DNA from: JBDSSS01 sp963764195
Lineage (GTDB): Bacteria > Actinomycetota > Actinomycetes > Actinomycetales > Dermatophilaceae
Assembly (NCBI GenBank): GCA_963764195.1
Contig: CAVXRG010000001.1
Span: 124,001-188,000, forward strand
Direction of reading: 5' to 3'
DNA length: 64,000 bases
Shown: in pieces, positions 54,387 through 63,999 of the stretch
Position numbering within the stretch: the first letter of the stretch is position 1
Layout of the letters: the number at the start of each line of letters is the position of its first letter
Notes under the pieces: model-generated
What the model saw: only the letters and a program-made list of their open reading frames with translations
Told to the model about the DNA's origin: nothing
Database searches by the model: none
Position numbers and translations under genes: made by a program

Positions 54387-57300
54387 TCAGTGTCCTCTCG
54401 TGTCGGGCGTCGACTCCGGGTGACCGGTGCGCAGCTCATTGCTCGTCATGACGGTGCTGCCCGCCCGTGACTGGTACTCGGAGACGAGCCGCTGCAGGTC
54501 CTCCCCCGTCGGGCGACGGCCGGGCACGATGTCGCACGAGCCGGCCTTGCTCTCCTGGATCTGGACGTTCGGGTCCAGCGCGACACCGAGCAGGTCGTTG
54601 GCGGCGTCACCGCTGACGATCGCCTCACGCCCGACGCCCCAGTGGTAGGGCAACCCCACCTGGTGGATGGTGCGCCCCGTGATCGACAGGGGTGTCATCC
54701 GCTCAGTCACCATGACGCGGGCCTCGATGGCCGACCGCGCCGAGACGATCGTGGCCCACCCGCCGTTCTCCAGGCCCCGCTCGGCCGCGAGCTCGGGTGA
54801 GACCTCGCAGAAGAACTCGGGCTGCAGCTCGGACAGGTAGGGAAGCCAGCGGCTCATCCCGCCCGCCGTGTGGTGCTCGGTGAGGCGGTACGTCGTGAAG
54901 ACGTAGGGGTAGACGTCGGCGCCCGGGCTGTCCCCGGAGGGGCTCCACAGGTTGTCCTTGCGGGGGAAGACCCTGCGGGACGGGTTCGACTGCTGGGAGT
55001 AGAGCGGGTTCTGGACCGGCGACTCCTGCGGCTCGTAGTGCGTCGGGAGCGGACCGTCGACCATCCCCTTCGGCGCGAAGAGCCAGCCCTTGCCGTCGGC
55101 CTGCATGACGAACGGGTCGTCACCCGCGAGGCCTGCCGGTCCGCCCGTCCCCGGCTCGGGCCGGAAGGACGGCGCCTTGTCGACGACGAAGTCGGGCACG
55201 TCGTGGCCGGTCCACTTGCCCTGCTCGGCGTCCCACCAGACGTACTTCTTGCGCTCGCTCCACGGGTTGCCCTCGGGGTCGGCCGAGGCGCGGTTGTAGA
55301 GGATCCGGCGGTTCGCCGGCCAGGCCCAGCCCCAGTCGAGTGCGGTGAGGTCCTGCTCGCGGCCCGGCTTGCGGTCGGCGGCGTGGTTGGTCCCTCCGGC
55401 GTAGACACCGGTGTAGATCCAGCACCCGCCCTCGGTGGAGCCGTCCGCCTTCATCTGGGTGTACGACGAGAGCGGCTGTCCCGCCTGGTCGCCCGTGACG
55501 TGTCGGCCGTTGATCTCGGCAAGGACCGCCTCGGCGCTCGGCTCGCCGTGCTCGTCGACGGGGTAGTCCCAGGTGAGGTCGAGCAGCGGACGGTCGCGCT
55601 CGTCGCCCGAGTCGGCGAGGAGCTCACGGATGCGAACGCCGAGCTCGAAGAAGAACTGCAGCTCGCTCTGGCAGTCGCCCGGCGGCAGCACGGCCTGGTG
55701 GTGCCACTGGAGCATCCGCTGGGTCTGGGTGAAGGAGCCGCTCTTCTCGGTGTGCGCCGCGGCGGGAAGGAAGAAGACCTCGGTCTCGATGTCCTCGGTC
55801 TTCGTCTCACCGGAGACGATCTCGGGACCGTCGCGCCAGAAGGTGGCGGACTCGATCATGTTGAGGTCGCGGACCACGAGCCACTTCAGCTGTGCCATGG
55901 CCTGCCGCTGGAGCCGCCCGTGGGCCGACCCGACGGCCGGGTTCTGACCGAGCAGGAAGTAGCCCTCGACCTCGCCGTCCTTCATCGCCATGGTCGTCTG
56001 GTAGGTGCCGTGCGCACCGGTCAACCGTGGCAGGTTGCCGAAGGCCCAGTCGTTCTCTGCCGTCGCGGCCTTGCCCCACCACGCCTTCATCAGGCTGACG
56101 GCATACGTGTCGGCATTGGCCCAGAAGCCCTTCTGCTTCTTGTTGCCGATCGCCGCGAGGTAGGCGTCCCACGTGTCGTGCATGCCGGCCACCGGCATCG
56201 CGAGGTAGCCGGGGAGGATGTTGTAGAGCGTCGGGATGTCGGTCGAGCCCTGGATGCTCGCGTGCCCGCGCAGGGCCATGATCCCGCCTCCGGGACGACC
56301 CATGTTGCCGAGCAGCAGCTGGACGATGGCCGCGGTGCGGATGAACTGCGCACCGAGGGTGTGCTGGGTCCAACCCACGGCATACACGAAAGCCGTGGTC
56401 CGCTCACGACCGCTGTTCTCGGTCACCGACTTCGCCAGATAGTGGAAGTCCTCGACGCTGACGCCGCACGTGTCGGCCACCATCTCGGGGGTGTAGCGCG
56501 CGTAGTGCCGCTTGAGGATCTGGAAGACGGTGTTCGGGTCCTCGAGCGTCTCGTCGCGCAGGACGCGGGCGTGCTCGAGGGGAGGGCCGCCCGACCCGTG
56601 CTGCTGACCGGCGGACCGATCCGACTGGGAGTCGCCGTCCTCGTGGGTGGCCGCCGGCCCCCCGATCGTCCCCGGCGAGGCGTCGTCGTCGTCGTCGTTG
56701 CTCGCGTACGCCCAGGTGTCCTGCTGGTAGCCGCCCTTCTCGTCGTCATAGCCGGAGAAGAGCCCGTCGAGATCCTCGGTGTCCTGGAAGTCCTCGCTGA
56801 CGAGGGTCGCGGCGTTGGTGTAGGCCACGACGTACTCACGGAAGTACAGGTCGTTGCTGAGGATGTGGTTGATGAGCGCGCCGAGGAGCACGACGTCGCT
56901 GCCCACCCGGATCGGGATGTGCTTGTCCGCGGTCGCCGAGGTGCGCGTGAACCGCGGGTCGACGTGGATCACCTTGGCACCCTTGAGGCGTGCCTCCGTC
57001 ACCCACTGGTAGGCGACCGGGTGGCACTCGGCCATGTTCGATCCCTGGATGACGATGCAGTCCGCGTTGGACAGGTCCTGCACGTACTGCGTGGCGCCGC
57101 CGCGCCCGAACGAGGACCCCAAACTGGGGACCGTGGAGGAGTGTCAAATACGCGCTTGGTTCTCGATCTGGATCGCTCCCGCTGCGGTGAACAGCTTCTT
57201 GATGAGGTAGTTCTCCTCGTTGTCGAGCGTCGCGCCACCGAGCGAGGCGATGCCCATCGTCCGCTTGAGCGGGCGACCGTGCTCGTCGTGGTCCTGCCAG

Positions 57301-57713
57301 GTGCGCCCGCGGGACTCGACGAAACGCTGGGCGATCATCTCCACTGCCGTGGACAGCTCGATCGACTCCCACTCCTTGCCGCCGGGGCGCCGGTAGAGGG
57401 CCTTCTTCTGGCGGCCGGGGCTGTTGACGAGCTGCTCGCTGGCAGAACCCTTGGGGCACAGGCGGCCACGCGAGACGGGCGAGTCCGGGTCGCCCTCGAT
57501 CTGCACGACGCGTCCGTCCTTGACGAAGACGCGCTGGCCACAGCCGACGGCGCAGTAGGGACACACGCTCTGGACGACCTTGTCGGCCGTTGCGGTGCGT
57601 GGCGTCATCTCGCGGGTGTGGGCCGAGGTGACCGACGGGCCGCGGCCGAGGAAGTCTCCCGATCGGAGCTGCCGGACGACGGGCCAGGACAGCAGCGTCT
57701 TCTTCGGATCCAC
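54387..57713 (-). CDS. Formate dehydrogenase catalytic subunit, selenocysteine-containing
   Basis: 1108 residues, oxidising formate to CO2 at a molybdenum or tungsten bis-MGD centre. CPYCAVGCGQ plus RGRLCPKG binds the first [4Fe-4S] cluster. The frame contains TGA at 57144-57146 between ENQARI and HSSTVPSLG, exactly where FDH has its selenocysteine or cysteine ligand (residue 190); a SECIS-like hairpin follows. GTG at 57713 has AAGG upstream. No twin-arginine signal is seen, so the active site probably faces the cytoplasm. Around 56600-56700 (about residues 338-372) there is an extra acidic, low-complexity insertion (NDDDDDASPGTIGG). It heads the operon with the iron-sulfur, NrfD and OxlT-type genes. 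Confidence 0.93.
57114..57146 (-). promoter_or_regulatory. Bacterial SECIS element with its UGA codon
   Basis: Read on the minus strand: UGA (57146-57144), 11 bases (CACUCCUCCAC), then GGU-CCCCA-GUU-UGGGG-UCC (57132-57114). Five pairs close a short GU-containing loop; below them an unpaired U and two G-C pairs. The 11-base spacing, GGU at the base of the stem and G-U in the loop match my recollection of the E. coli fdhF element that binds SelB. Confidence 0.85.
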
Positions 57714-57961
57714 GGGGCACCTTCTCTGGCTGGGCGTCGACGACGCCGTCCTCACAGTCCCGCTCTCGCGGCTGCAGACAGAAGATACCCATTCCCGGGG
57801 GCGCGATCACGGCAGGCCCACCCCATGATTTTGCCCGTCTTTGCCCGTCTCCTCAAAAAACCACAAGATCGGGTGACCGAATCTATTTACTTGTGCCTGT
57901 GGCCCTGCTTTGATGGTCGCAGCGCCCCACCGATGGGGCGCGGTCGGACGAGGGAGTCCAG
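57714..57961. promoter_or_regulatory. Divergent fdh / fructose operon control region
   Basis: 248 bp. For the fru operon, TTTACT (57886-57891) and TTTGAT (57909-57914) are 17 bp apart. Downstream, GCGCCCCA-CCGA-TGGGGCGC (57922-57941) is a perfect 8-bp hairpin 20 bases before the fruR start, either an operator or a leader structure. TTTGCCCGTC is repeated at about 57833 and 57840. No clear fdh promoter was recognised. Confidence 0.5.
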
Positions 57962-58723
57962 GTGTACGCAGCGGAGCGGCAACAGCGGATCATGGTGCAG
58001 GCGCGTCGTGACGGCCGTGTCGAGGTGAGCGCCCTCGCCGACGGCCTCGGGGTCGCCGCCGAGACCGTGCGTCGCGACCTCACCGTCCTCGAGCGCCGCG
58101 GTTCCCTGCGCCGGGTGCACGGCGGCGCCATCCCCGTCGAGCGCCTCGAGGTCGAGCCCAGCCTCGCGACCCGCAGCACCCGCCTCACCGAGGTCAAGCG
58201 CCGGATCGCGGCCCGCGCCCTCGACGAGCTGCCCGTCGGTGGCACCGTCGTGCTCGACGCGGGGTCGACGACCCAGGCCGTCGTCGAGCTGCTCCCCCCC
58301 GACATCGACCTCACGGTGCTCACCAACAGCATCGCCGCGGCGCACGCGCTCGCCTCCCACCCCGGCATCTCGCTCTACGTCCTCGGCGGCCGGGTGCGCG
58401 GCACCACCGGCGCTGCCGTCGGCGACTGGGTGACCGCCGCCCTCGACGGCGTCCTCGCGGACCTCGTGGTCCTCGGCACCAACGGGATCTCGGCGGACCG
58501 CGGCCTGACCACGCCCGACCAGTCCGAGGCCGCCGTGAAGCGGGCCATGGTCCGCGCGGCCCGCCGGTGCATCGTCCTGACCGACTCGAGCAAGGCCGGC
58601 GACGACCACCTCCACCGCTTCGCAGAGCTGAGCCAGGTCGACCTGGTCATCACCGACGATGACCTCGCCGACGACGTCGCCGCCGAGCTTCGTGCGGCCG
58701 GACCCGAGGTCGTGACCACATGA
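57962..58723 (+). CDS. fruR: DeoR-family regulator of the fructose operon
   Basis: 253 residues. N-terminal winged HTH (RRDGRVEVSALADGLGVAAETVRRDL) and a C-terminal sugar-phosphate-binding domain of the DeoR type (VLDAGSTTQAVVELLP, DLVVLGTNGISADRGLTTPD). GTG at 57962 with AGGGAG upstream. First gene of the operon and overlapping fruK (ATGA); expected to repress until fructose 1-phosphate accumulates. Confidence 0.92.
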   Translation: MYAAERQQRIMVQARRDGRVEVSALADGLGVAAETVRRDLTVLERRGSLRRVHGGAIPVERLEVEPSLATRSTRLTEVKRRIAARALDELPVGGTVVLDAGSTTQAVVELLPPDIDLTVLTNSIAAAHALASHPGISLYVLGGRVRGTTGAAVGDWVTAALDGVLADLVVLGTNGISADRGLTTPDQSEAAVKRAMVRAARRCIVLTDSSKAGDDHLHRFAELSQVDLVITDDDLADDVAAELRAAGPEVVTT

Positions 58724-59667
58724 TCGTCACCCTGACGCCCAACCCGAGCGTCGACCGCGCCATCGTCATCGAGGCCCTCCACCGGGGCGAGGTCCACCGG
58801 GCCACGTCCAGCCGGATCGACCCGGGCGGCAAGGGAGTCAACGTCTCCCGCGCGCTCTCGGCCCAGGGCGCCCCGACGACGGCCGTGCTGCCGATCGGCG
58901 GCGCCGAGGGCCACCTGCTCGAGGAGCTGCTCGCCGATGCCGGCGTCCACCGCCGCAGCGTCCCGGTGACCGGTTCGGTGCGGATGAACATCTCCGTCCT
59001 CGAGCCCGACGGCACGACGACGAAGCTCAACGAGCCGGGTCCCCACCTGTCCGACGACGAGGTCGAGGCGCTGCTCACGGCGACCCTCGACGAGGCGCAG
59101 GGAGCCGAGTGGGTCGTCGGCTGCGGCAGCCTGCCCCCGGGCGCCCCGACCGAGCTGTATGCCGCTCTCGTCGCCCGGGTGCGCGAGCGCGGACTCCGCG
59201 TGGCCATCGACTCCTCCGGCGCGTCGATGCGGGCCGCCGTCGCGGCGCGGCCGAGCCTGATCAAGCCCAACCACGAGGAGCTCGCCGAGCTCGTCGGCCA
59301 CGACCTGCCCACGCTCGGCGACGTCCTGCGGGCCGCCGAGGACCTCGTCGCGGACGGGATCGAGGTCGTCGCGGTCAGCCTCGGCGGCGACGGCGCCGTC
59401 CTCGTCACCGAGGGCACGACCGTCCACGCGAGCGCGACGATCACCGCACCCCTGTCCACCGTCGGCGCCGGCGACTGCATGCTCGCCGGCCTGCTCCACG
59501 GCCTGACCCGCGGTCTCCCCGCCGCCGACGCCCTCGCGGGCGCCGTCACGTGGGGCGCCGCGGCCGTCACCCTCCCCGGCAGCTCGGTCCCCACCCCGGC
59601 CGACCTCCTGGAGATCCCCGTCCACCTCGACCACCACCCCGACCCCGCACGTGTCCTGGGCCAATGA
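58720..59667 (+). CDS. fruK: 1-phosphofructokinase
   Basis: 315-residue PfkB-family kinase converting fructose 1-phosphate to fructose 1,6-bisphosphate. IVTLTPNPSVDRAIVI at the N-terminus, GGKGVNVSRAL for substrate, and the C-terminal anion hole with catalytic Asp, STVGAGDCMLAGLL. ATG in a 4-bp overlap with fruR. Confidence 0.96.
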   Translation: MIVTLTPNPSVDRAIVIEALHRGEVHRATSSRIDPGGKGVNVSRALSAQGAPTTAVLPIGGAEGHLLEELLADAGVHRRSVPVTGSVRMNISVLEPDGTTTKLNEPGPHLSDDEVEALLTATLDEAQGAEWVVGCGSLPPGAPTELYAALVARVRERGLRVAIDSSGASMRAAVAARPSLIKPNHEELAELVGHDLPTLGDVLRAAEDLVADGIEVVAVSLGGDGAVLVTEGTTVHASATITAPLSTVGAGDCMLAGLLHGLTRGLPAADALAGAVTWGAAAVTLPGSSVPTPADLLEIPVHLDHHPDPARVLGQ

Positions 59668-59686
59668 CCCTCGGAAAGGAAATGCC

Positions 59687-61747
59687 ATGACCCTCATCAA
59701 CGAAGAGCAGGTCGTCCTCGACCTGACGGGAGAGGATCGCCACGCGGCGACCCGCACCCTCGGAGAGCGACTCGTCGCGTCCGGCCGCTGCACCGACCTC
59801 GACGCCTTCCTGGAGGACGTCCGCAAGCGGGAGGAGACGATGGCGACCGGGCTCCCCGGCGGCATCGGCATCCCCCACGCCCGCAGCGCCGCGATCACCG
59901 AGCCGTCGCTCGTCTTCGGTCGCGCGGGCGACGGCATCGACTGGGGCGCCAAGGACGGGCCCGCGTCACTCATCTTCCTCATCGCCGCGCCCGAGGGCGG
60001 TGGCGACGCGCACATGCAGATGCTGCCCAAGCTCGCCCGTGCCCTGATGAAGAAGGACTTCAAGGCCTCCCTCGCGAGCGCCACGACGGAGGCCGAGGTC
60101 GTCCGCATCGTCAGCGACGAGGTCGCGCTCGACACCCCTGCTGCCCCGGCCGCCGCTCCCGCCGCTGCCGCCGCCGCCGCTCCGGTCGCCGACGACGCCC
60201 CCGTGAAGCGCAGCCTCAAGCTCGTCGGCGTCACGTCCTGCCCGACCGGCATCGCGCACACCTACATGGCGGCCGAGGGCCTCGAGAACGCCGCCAAGGC
60301 TGCCGGTCACACGATGACCGTCGAGACCCAGGGCTCGGCCGGCTCCAACCCGATCAGCTCCGCCGAGATCGCCGCCGCCGACGCGGTGATCTTCGCCCAC
60401 GACCTGCCCGTCAAGGACGTCGGCCGCTTCGCCGGCAAGCCGACCATCGACGTCGGCGTCAAGAAGGGCATCTCCGACGGCCCCGCCCTGATGGAGCGGG
60501 CCGAGGCGCTCGTCGCCGAGTGGGAGGCCGACCCGAGCAAGGCCGCGGCCGCCGCGGCGGCCTCCGCCGGTGCTACCGCGTCCGGCGGACTCGTCTCCAA
60601 GGTCGAGGACGGCGTCGGCACCGGGACCCGCATCCGGCAGTGGCTGATGACGGGCGTGTCCTACATGATCCCGTTCGTCGCCGCGGGCGGCATCCTCATC
60701 GCCCTGTCGTTCATGCTCGCCCAGGTCGCGATGGGTGAGCAGGGCGCGATCGAGATCGTCAAGTACGGCCTCACCGCCAAGGGGCAGTACAACGTCACCC
60801 AGAACTTCAACCCGCTCGAACTCACCCAGTGGGCCGCGCTCTTCTACGTCATCGGGGCCGCCTCGTTCGGCTTCCTCGTGCCGATCCTCTCCGGCTTCAT
60901 CGCCTTCGCCATCGCCGACCGCCCGGGCCTCGTCCCCGGCATCGTCGGTGGGTCGATCGCCGCGACGATGGGCGCCGGCTTCCTCGGCGGTCTCGCCACC
61001 GGCTTCCTCGGCGGGTTCGTCGCCCTGTGGGTGTCGCGCTGGAAGGTCGCCAAGGGCGTCCGCGGCGTCATGCCCGTCGTCGTCATCCCGCTCCTGTCCA
61101 CGCTCATCACGGCGGGTCTGTTCATCACCGTCCTCGGTCGCCCGATCAAGGCCCTGGCCGACGGTCTGACGAGCGCGCTCAACGGGATGACCGGGGCGAG
61201 CGCGATCCTGCTCGGCGTCATCCTCGGCGCGATGATGGGGTTCGACCTCGGTGGCCCCGTCAACAAGGTGGCCTACACCTTCGCGACGACCGGCCTCGCC
61301 GCCGCCGGCGCCGTGACCGACGCGCCGCAGCTGAAGATCATGGCGGCCGTCATGGCCGCCGGCATGGTCGCCCCGCTCGCCATGGCCCTCGCCACGACGA
61401 TCCGCCCGCAGCTCTTCTCCGAGCCCGAGCGTGAGAACGGCAAGGCCGCCTGGCTGCTCGGAGCCTCGTTCATCTCCGAGGGCGCGATCCCCTTCGCGGC
61501 CGCTGACCCGGTCCGCATCATCGTCTCCTCGATCGCCGGGTCGGCGGTGACCGGAGGTCTCGTGATGGCCTTCGGCGCGACGCTCCGGGCCCCGCACGGA
61601 GGGATCTGGGTGCTGCCGCTCATCGGCAACTTCCTCTTCTTCCTCGTCGCTCTCGCCATCGGTGTCGTCGTCACGACGGTGATCGTCGTCGCGCTGAAGT
61701 CGCGCGACCAGCACCTCGCCGAGATCGACGCGACCGCTACCGTCTGA
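59687..61747 (+). CDS. fruA: Fructose-specific PTS EIIABC
   Basis: 686 residues. EIIA domain 1-145 with phosphorylated His64 (GIGIPHARS); Ala/Pro-rich linker 149-171; EIIB with Cys185 (VTSCPTGIAHTYMA); then EIIC from about residue 320 with eight or more helices and GAIPFAAADP near the end. Imports fructose and releases fructose 1-phosphate inside. ATG at 59687 follows GGAAAGG. Confidence 0.96.
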   Translation: MTLINEEQVVLDLTGEDRHAATRTLGERLVASGRCTDLDAFLEDVRKREETMATGLPGGIGIPHARSAAITEPSLVFGRAGDGIDWGAKDGPASLIFLIAAPEGGGDAHMQMLPKLARALMKKDFKASLASATTEAEVVRIVSDEVALDTPAAPAAAPAAAAAAAPVADDAPVKRSLKLVGVTSCPTGIAHTYMAAEGLENAAKAAGHTMTVETQGSAGSNPISSAEIAAADAVIFAHDLPVKDVGRFAGKPTIDVGVKKGISDGPALMERAEALVAEWEADPSKAAAAAAASAGATASGGLVSKVEDGVGTGTRIRQWLMTGVSYMIPFVAAGGILIALSFMLAQVAMGEQGAIEIVKYGLTAKGQYNVTQNFNPLELTQWAALFYVIGAASFGFLVPILSGFIAFAIADRPGLVPGIVGGSIAATMGAGFLGGLATGFLGGFVALWVSRWKVAKGVRGVMPVVVIPLLSTLITAGLFITVLGRPIKALADGLTSALNGMTGASAILLGVILGAMMGFDLGGPVNKVAYTFATTGLAAAGAVTDAPQLKIMAAVMAAGMVAPLAMALATTIRPQLFSEPERENGKAAWLLGASFISEGAIPFAAADPVRIIVSSIAGSAVTGGLVMAFGATLRAPHGGIWVLPLIGNFLFFLVALAIGVVVTTVIVVALKSRDQHLAEIDATATV

Positions 61748-61809
61748 GGAGACGGAACGATCCGGGCACGACCACCTGCACCACTCGTTTCCCACGAAGG
61801 AGAACCCCC

Positions 61810-62079
61810 ATGGCAACCCGCACCGTCACCATCGCATCCTCGGTCGGCCTCCATGCCCGCCCGGCCTCCCTCTTCGTCGAGGCGGCCGACGCGACCGGCC
61901 TCGACGTCGAGATCGGCCGACCCGGCGAGGACGCGGTCGACGCGACGAGCATCCTCGGCGTGATGGCGCTCGGCGCCAAGCACGGCGAGGAGGTCGTCCT
62001 CACCGCCGACGGCGAGGGCGCGGACGAGGCCCTCGACTCGCTCGTCGCGCTCCTCTCCCGCGACCTCGACGCCGAGTGA
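61810..62079 (+). CDS. ptsH: Phosphocarrier protein HPr
   Basis: 89 residues, general PTS phosphocarrier between EI and EIIA. Phosphorylated His15 in GLHARPASLF. The usual regulatory Ser46 region reads DATSILGVMALG, so a regulatory Ser is present. AAGGAG precedes the ATG at good spacing. Stop overlaps the ptsI start region. Confidence 0.96.
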   Translation: MATRTVTIASSVGLHARPASLFVEAADATGLDVEIGRPGEDAVDATSILGVMALGAKHGEEVVLTADGEGADEALDSLVALLSRDLDAE

Positions 62080-63773
62080 GTGTGAGCCCGATGGCGACCA
62101 CGGAGACGCGGCAGGGGATCGGCGTGAGCCCGGGCACGGCATACGGCCCCGTGGTCCAGGTCTCGCCCCCGGTCCGTCCACCCTCCGACGAACCCCCGGT
62201 GGACGACCAGGAGGCCGCACTGGCCGACGTCCGGGCGGCGTTCGAGCAGGTCGCCGTCGGGCTGCAGGAGCGCGCGGCCGGCGCTGACGACACGGCCCAG
62301 AAGATCCTCAAGGCGACCGCCCAGATCGCCCGCGACAAGGGCCTGGTCAAGGCGGCGGCCAAGCAGCTCGCCGCCGGACGTGGGCGGGCCAACGCCATCT
62401 CCGGGGCGATCGAGGAGTATGCCGCCCAGTTCGAGGCGCTCGGCGGCTACTTCGCCGAGCGGGTGACCGACCTGCGGGACGTCGGCTCGCGGGCCGTCGC
62501 CGTCATCCTCGGGGTGCCCGCCCCGGGGGTGCCTCCCTTCAGCGAGCCGAGCGTCATCGTCGCGGAGGACCTCGCCCCGGCGGAGACCGCGACGCTCGAC
62601 CGGGCGCTCGTCGTCGGGATCATCACCCAGGCCGGCGGCCGCACGAGTCACACCGCCATCCTCGCCGCGCAGATGGGCATCCCTGCCGTGGTGCAGCTCT
62701 CGGGGGCGACGACGATCCCGGCCGGGACGCCCGTCGCCCTCGACGGGGACTCCGGCGAGGTCACCATCGAGCCGGACCCCGCCGTCATCGAGGGTCAGCG
62801 GGTCCGTCGGGAGCGCCGGGCCGAGGCCCTGTCGGCCGGCTCCGGACCGGGGGTGACCCGTGACGGTCACCACGTCGCGCTGCTCGCCAACATCGGCGGC
62901 GTGCGGGATGCCGTCGAGGCGGGCGCCCTCGACCTCGAGGGGGTCGGCCTCTTCCGCACCGAGTTCGTCTTCCTCTCCGCCGAGAAGGCTCCGACCGTCG
63001 AGGAGCAGACGGAGATCTACCGGCAGGTCTTCGCGCCCTTCGAGGGCCGCCGGGTCGTCGTGCGCACGCTCGACGCCGGCGCCGACAAGCCGCTCGCCTT
63101 CGCCGACCTCGGTCCGGAGGAGAACCCCGCCCTCGGTCGACGCGGGCTGCGCCTGTCGGCCGAGCGTCCCGAGCTGCTCGACGCCCAGCTCGAGGCCCTC
63201 TCCATCGCCGCCAAGGAGACCGGCGCCGACGTCCGCGTCATGGCGCCGATGGTCGCCACCTCGGAGGAGGCGGCATGGTTCGCCCGGCGCGTCCGTGAGA
63301 ACGGGCTCCCCAAGTCGGGCGTGATGATCGAGGTGCCCGGCGCCGCGATGCGGGCCCGGCACGTGCTGGCCGAGGTCGACTTCGGCAGCCTTGGCACCAA
63401 CGACCTCGCGCAGTACACGATGGCCGCCGACCGGATGCAGGGCGAGCTGTCCGAGCTGCTCGACCCGTGGCAGCCCGGCGTCCTCGACGTCGTCGCCGCC
63501 GCCTGCGACGGCGCCCAGCAGGTCGGGCGCCCGATCGGGGTCTGCGGTGAGTCGGCCGGCGACGCGCTGCTCGCGCTCGTCCTCACCGGGCTCGGTGTCT
63601 CCAGCCTGTCCATGGCGCCGAGCAAGGTGCCCGTCGTGCGCCTCGCTCTGTCGCTGCACTCGCTCGCCGAGTGCCAGGGCCTGGCTCGCGCGGCCCGCGA
63701 CGCCCCCGGCGCACACCAGGCGCTCGAGGCGGTCCGGTCCAGGGCCCGCACCGAGCTGACCGACCTGCTCTGA
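62076..63773 (+). CDS. ptsI: PTS enzyme I
   Basis: 565 residues; transfers phosphate from phosphoenolpyruvate to HPr. Active His192 in GGRTSHTAIL, PEP-binding barrel with LFRTEFVFL and GVCGESAGD. Start is uncertain: GTG 62076 (overlapping the ptsH stop), GTG 62082 or ATG 62091, none with a clear ribosome site. Last gene of the fructose PTS operon, so general and fructose-specific components are made together. Confidence 0.95.
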   Translation: MSVSPMATTETRQGIGVSPGTAYGPVVQVSPPVRPPSDEPPVDDQEAALADVRAAFEQVAVGLQERAAGADDTAQKILKATAQIARDKGLVKAAAKQLAAGRGRANAISGAIEEYAAQFEALGGYFAERVTDLRDVGSRAVAVILGVPAPGVPPFSEPSVIVAEDLAPAETATLDRALVVGIITQAGGRTSHTAILAAQMGIPAVVQLSGATTIPAGTPVALDGDSGEVTIEPDPAVIEGQRVRRERRAEALSAGSGPGVTRDGHHVALLANIGGVRDAVEAGALDLEGVGLFRTEFVFLSAEKAPTVEEQTEIYRQVFAPFEGRRVVVRTLDAGADKPLAFADLGPEENPALGRRGLRLSAERPELLDAQLEALSIAAKETGADVRVMAPMVATSEEAAWFARRVRENGLPKSGVMIEVPGAAMRARHVLAEVDFGSLGTNDLAQYTMAADRMQGELSELLDPWQPGVLDVVAAACDGAQQVGRPIGVCGESAGDALLALVLTGLGVSSLSMAPSKVPVVRLALSLHSLAECQGLARAARDAPGAHQALEAVRSRARTELTDLL

Positions 63774-63828
63774 CTCCCGTCGAGCGCGGTGCCGCCGCCC
63801 ACGCCGGCCAGGCGGTGGAGTACTCCGG

Positions 63829-63999
63829 TCAGGGAAGCTCGGCGAGCGGGACGGAGTGCTGCCGGCCCCCCGCCGTCCACGTCACCGTCCCGTGCCCTGC
63901 GGCGACGTCGGCCTCGAGTCGGGCCAGATCCTCCCCCGAGGTCCAGGTCATCGTCAGGGCGGAGCCGCCACCCTCGAGGTGGCAGTCCCCGCCGAAGGC
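63829..63999 (-). CDS. C-terminal fragment of an unidentified protein (cut by the window edge)
   Basis: 57 codons open to the right edge, ending GRQHSVPLAELP at the stop 63829-63831. Contains GDCHLEGGGSALTMTWTSG. Codon composition fits a real gene, convergent with ptsI, but the fragment is too short to assign. Confidence 0.5.
   Translation of the reverse strand, partial: AFGGDCHLEGGGSALTMTWTSGEDLARLEADVAAGHGTVTWTAGGRQHSVPLAELP

Noticed and set aside
57144..57146. TGA inside the formate dehydrogenase gene as a nonsense mutation
   Set aside because: It lies at the known Sec position, the downstream frame is intact and full length, and a correctly spaced SECIS-like hairpin follows.
54870..58028. 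Plus-strand frame of over 1000 codons antisense to the formate dehydrogenase gene
   Set aside because: Mirror of a strongly biased coding sequence; no motif, and it overlaps both the fdh gene and the fru control region.
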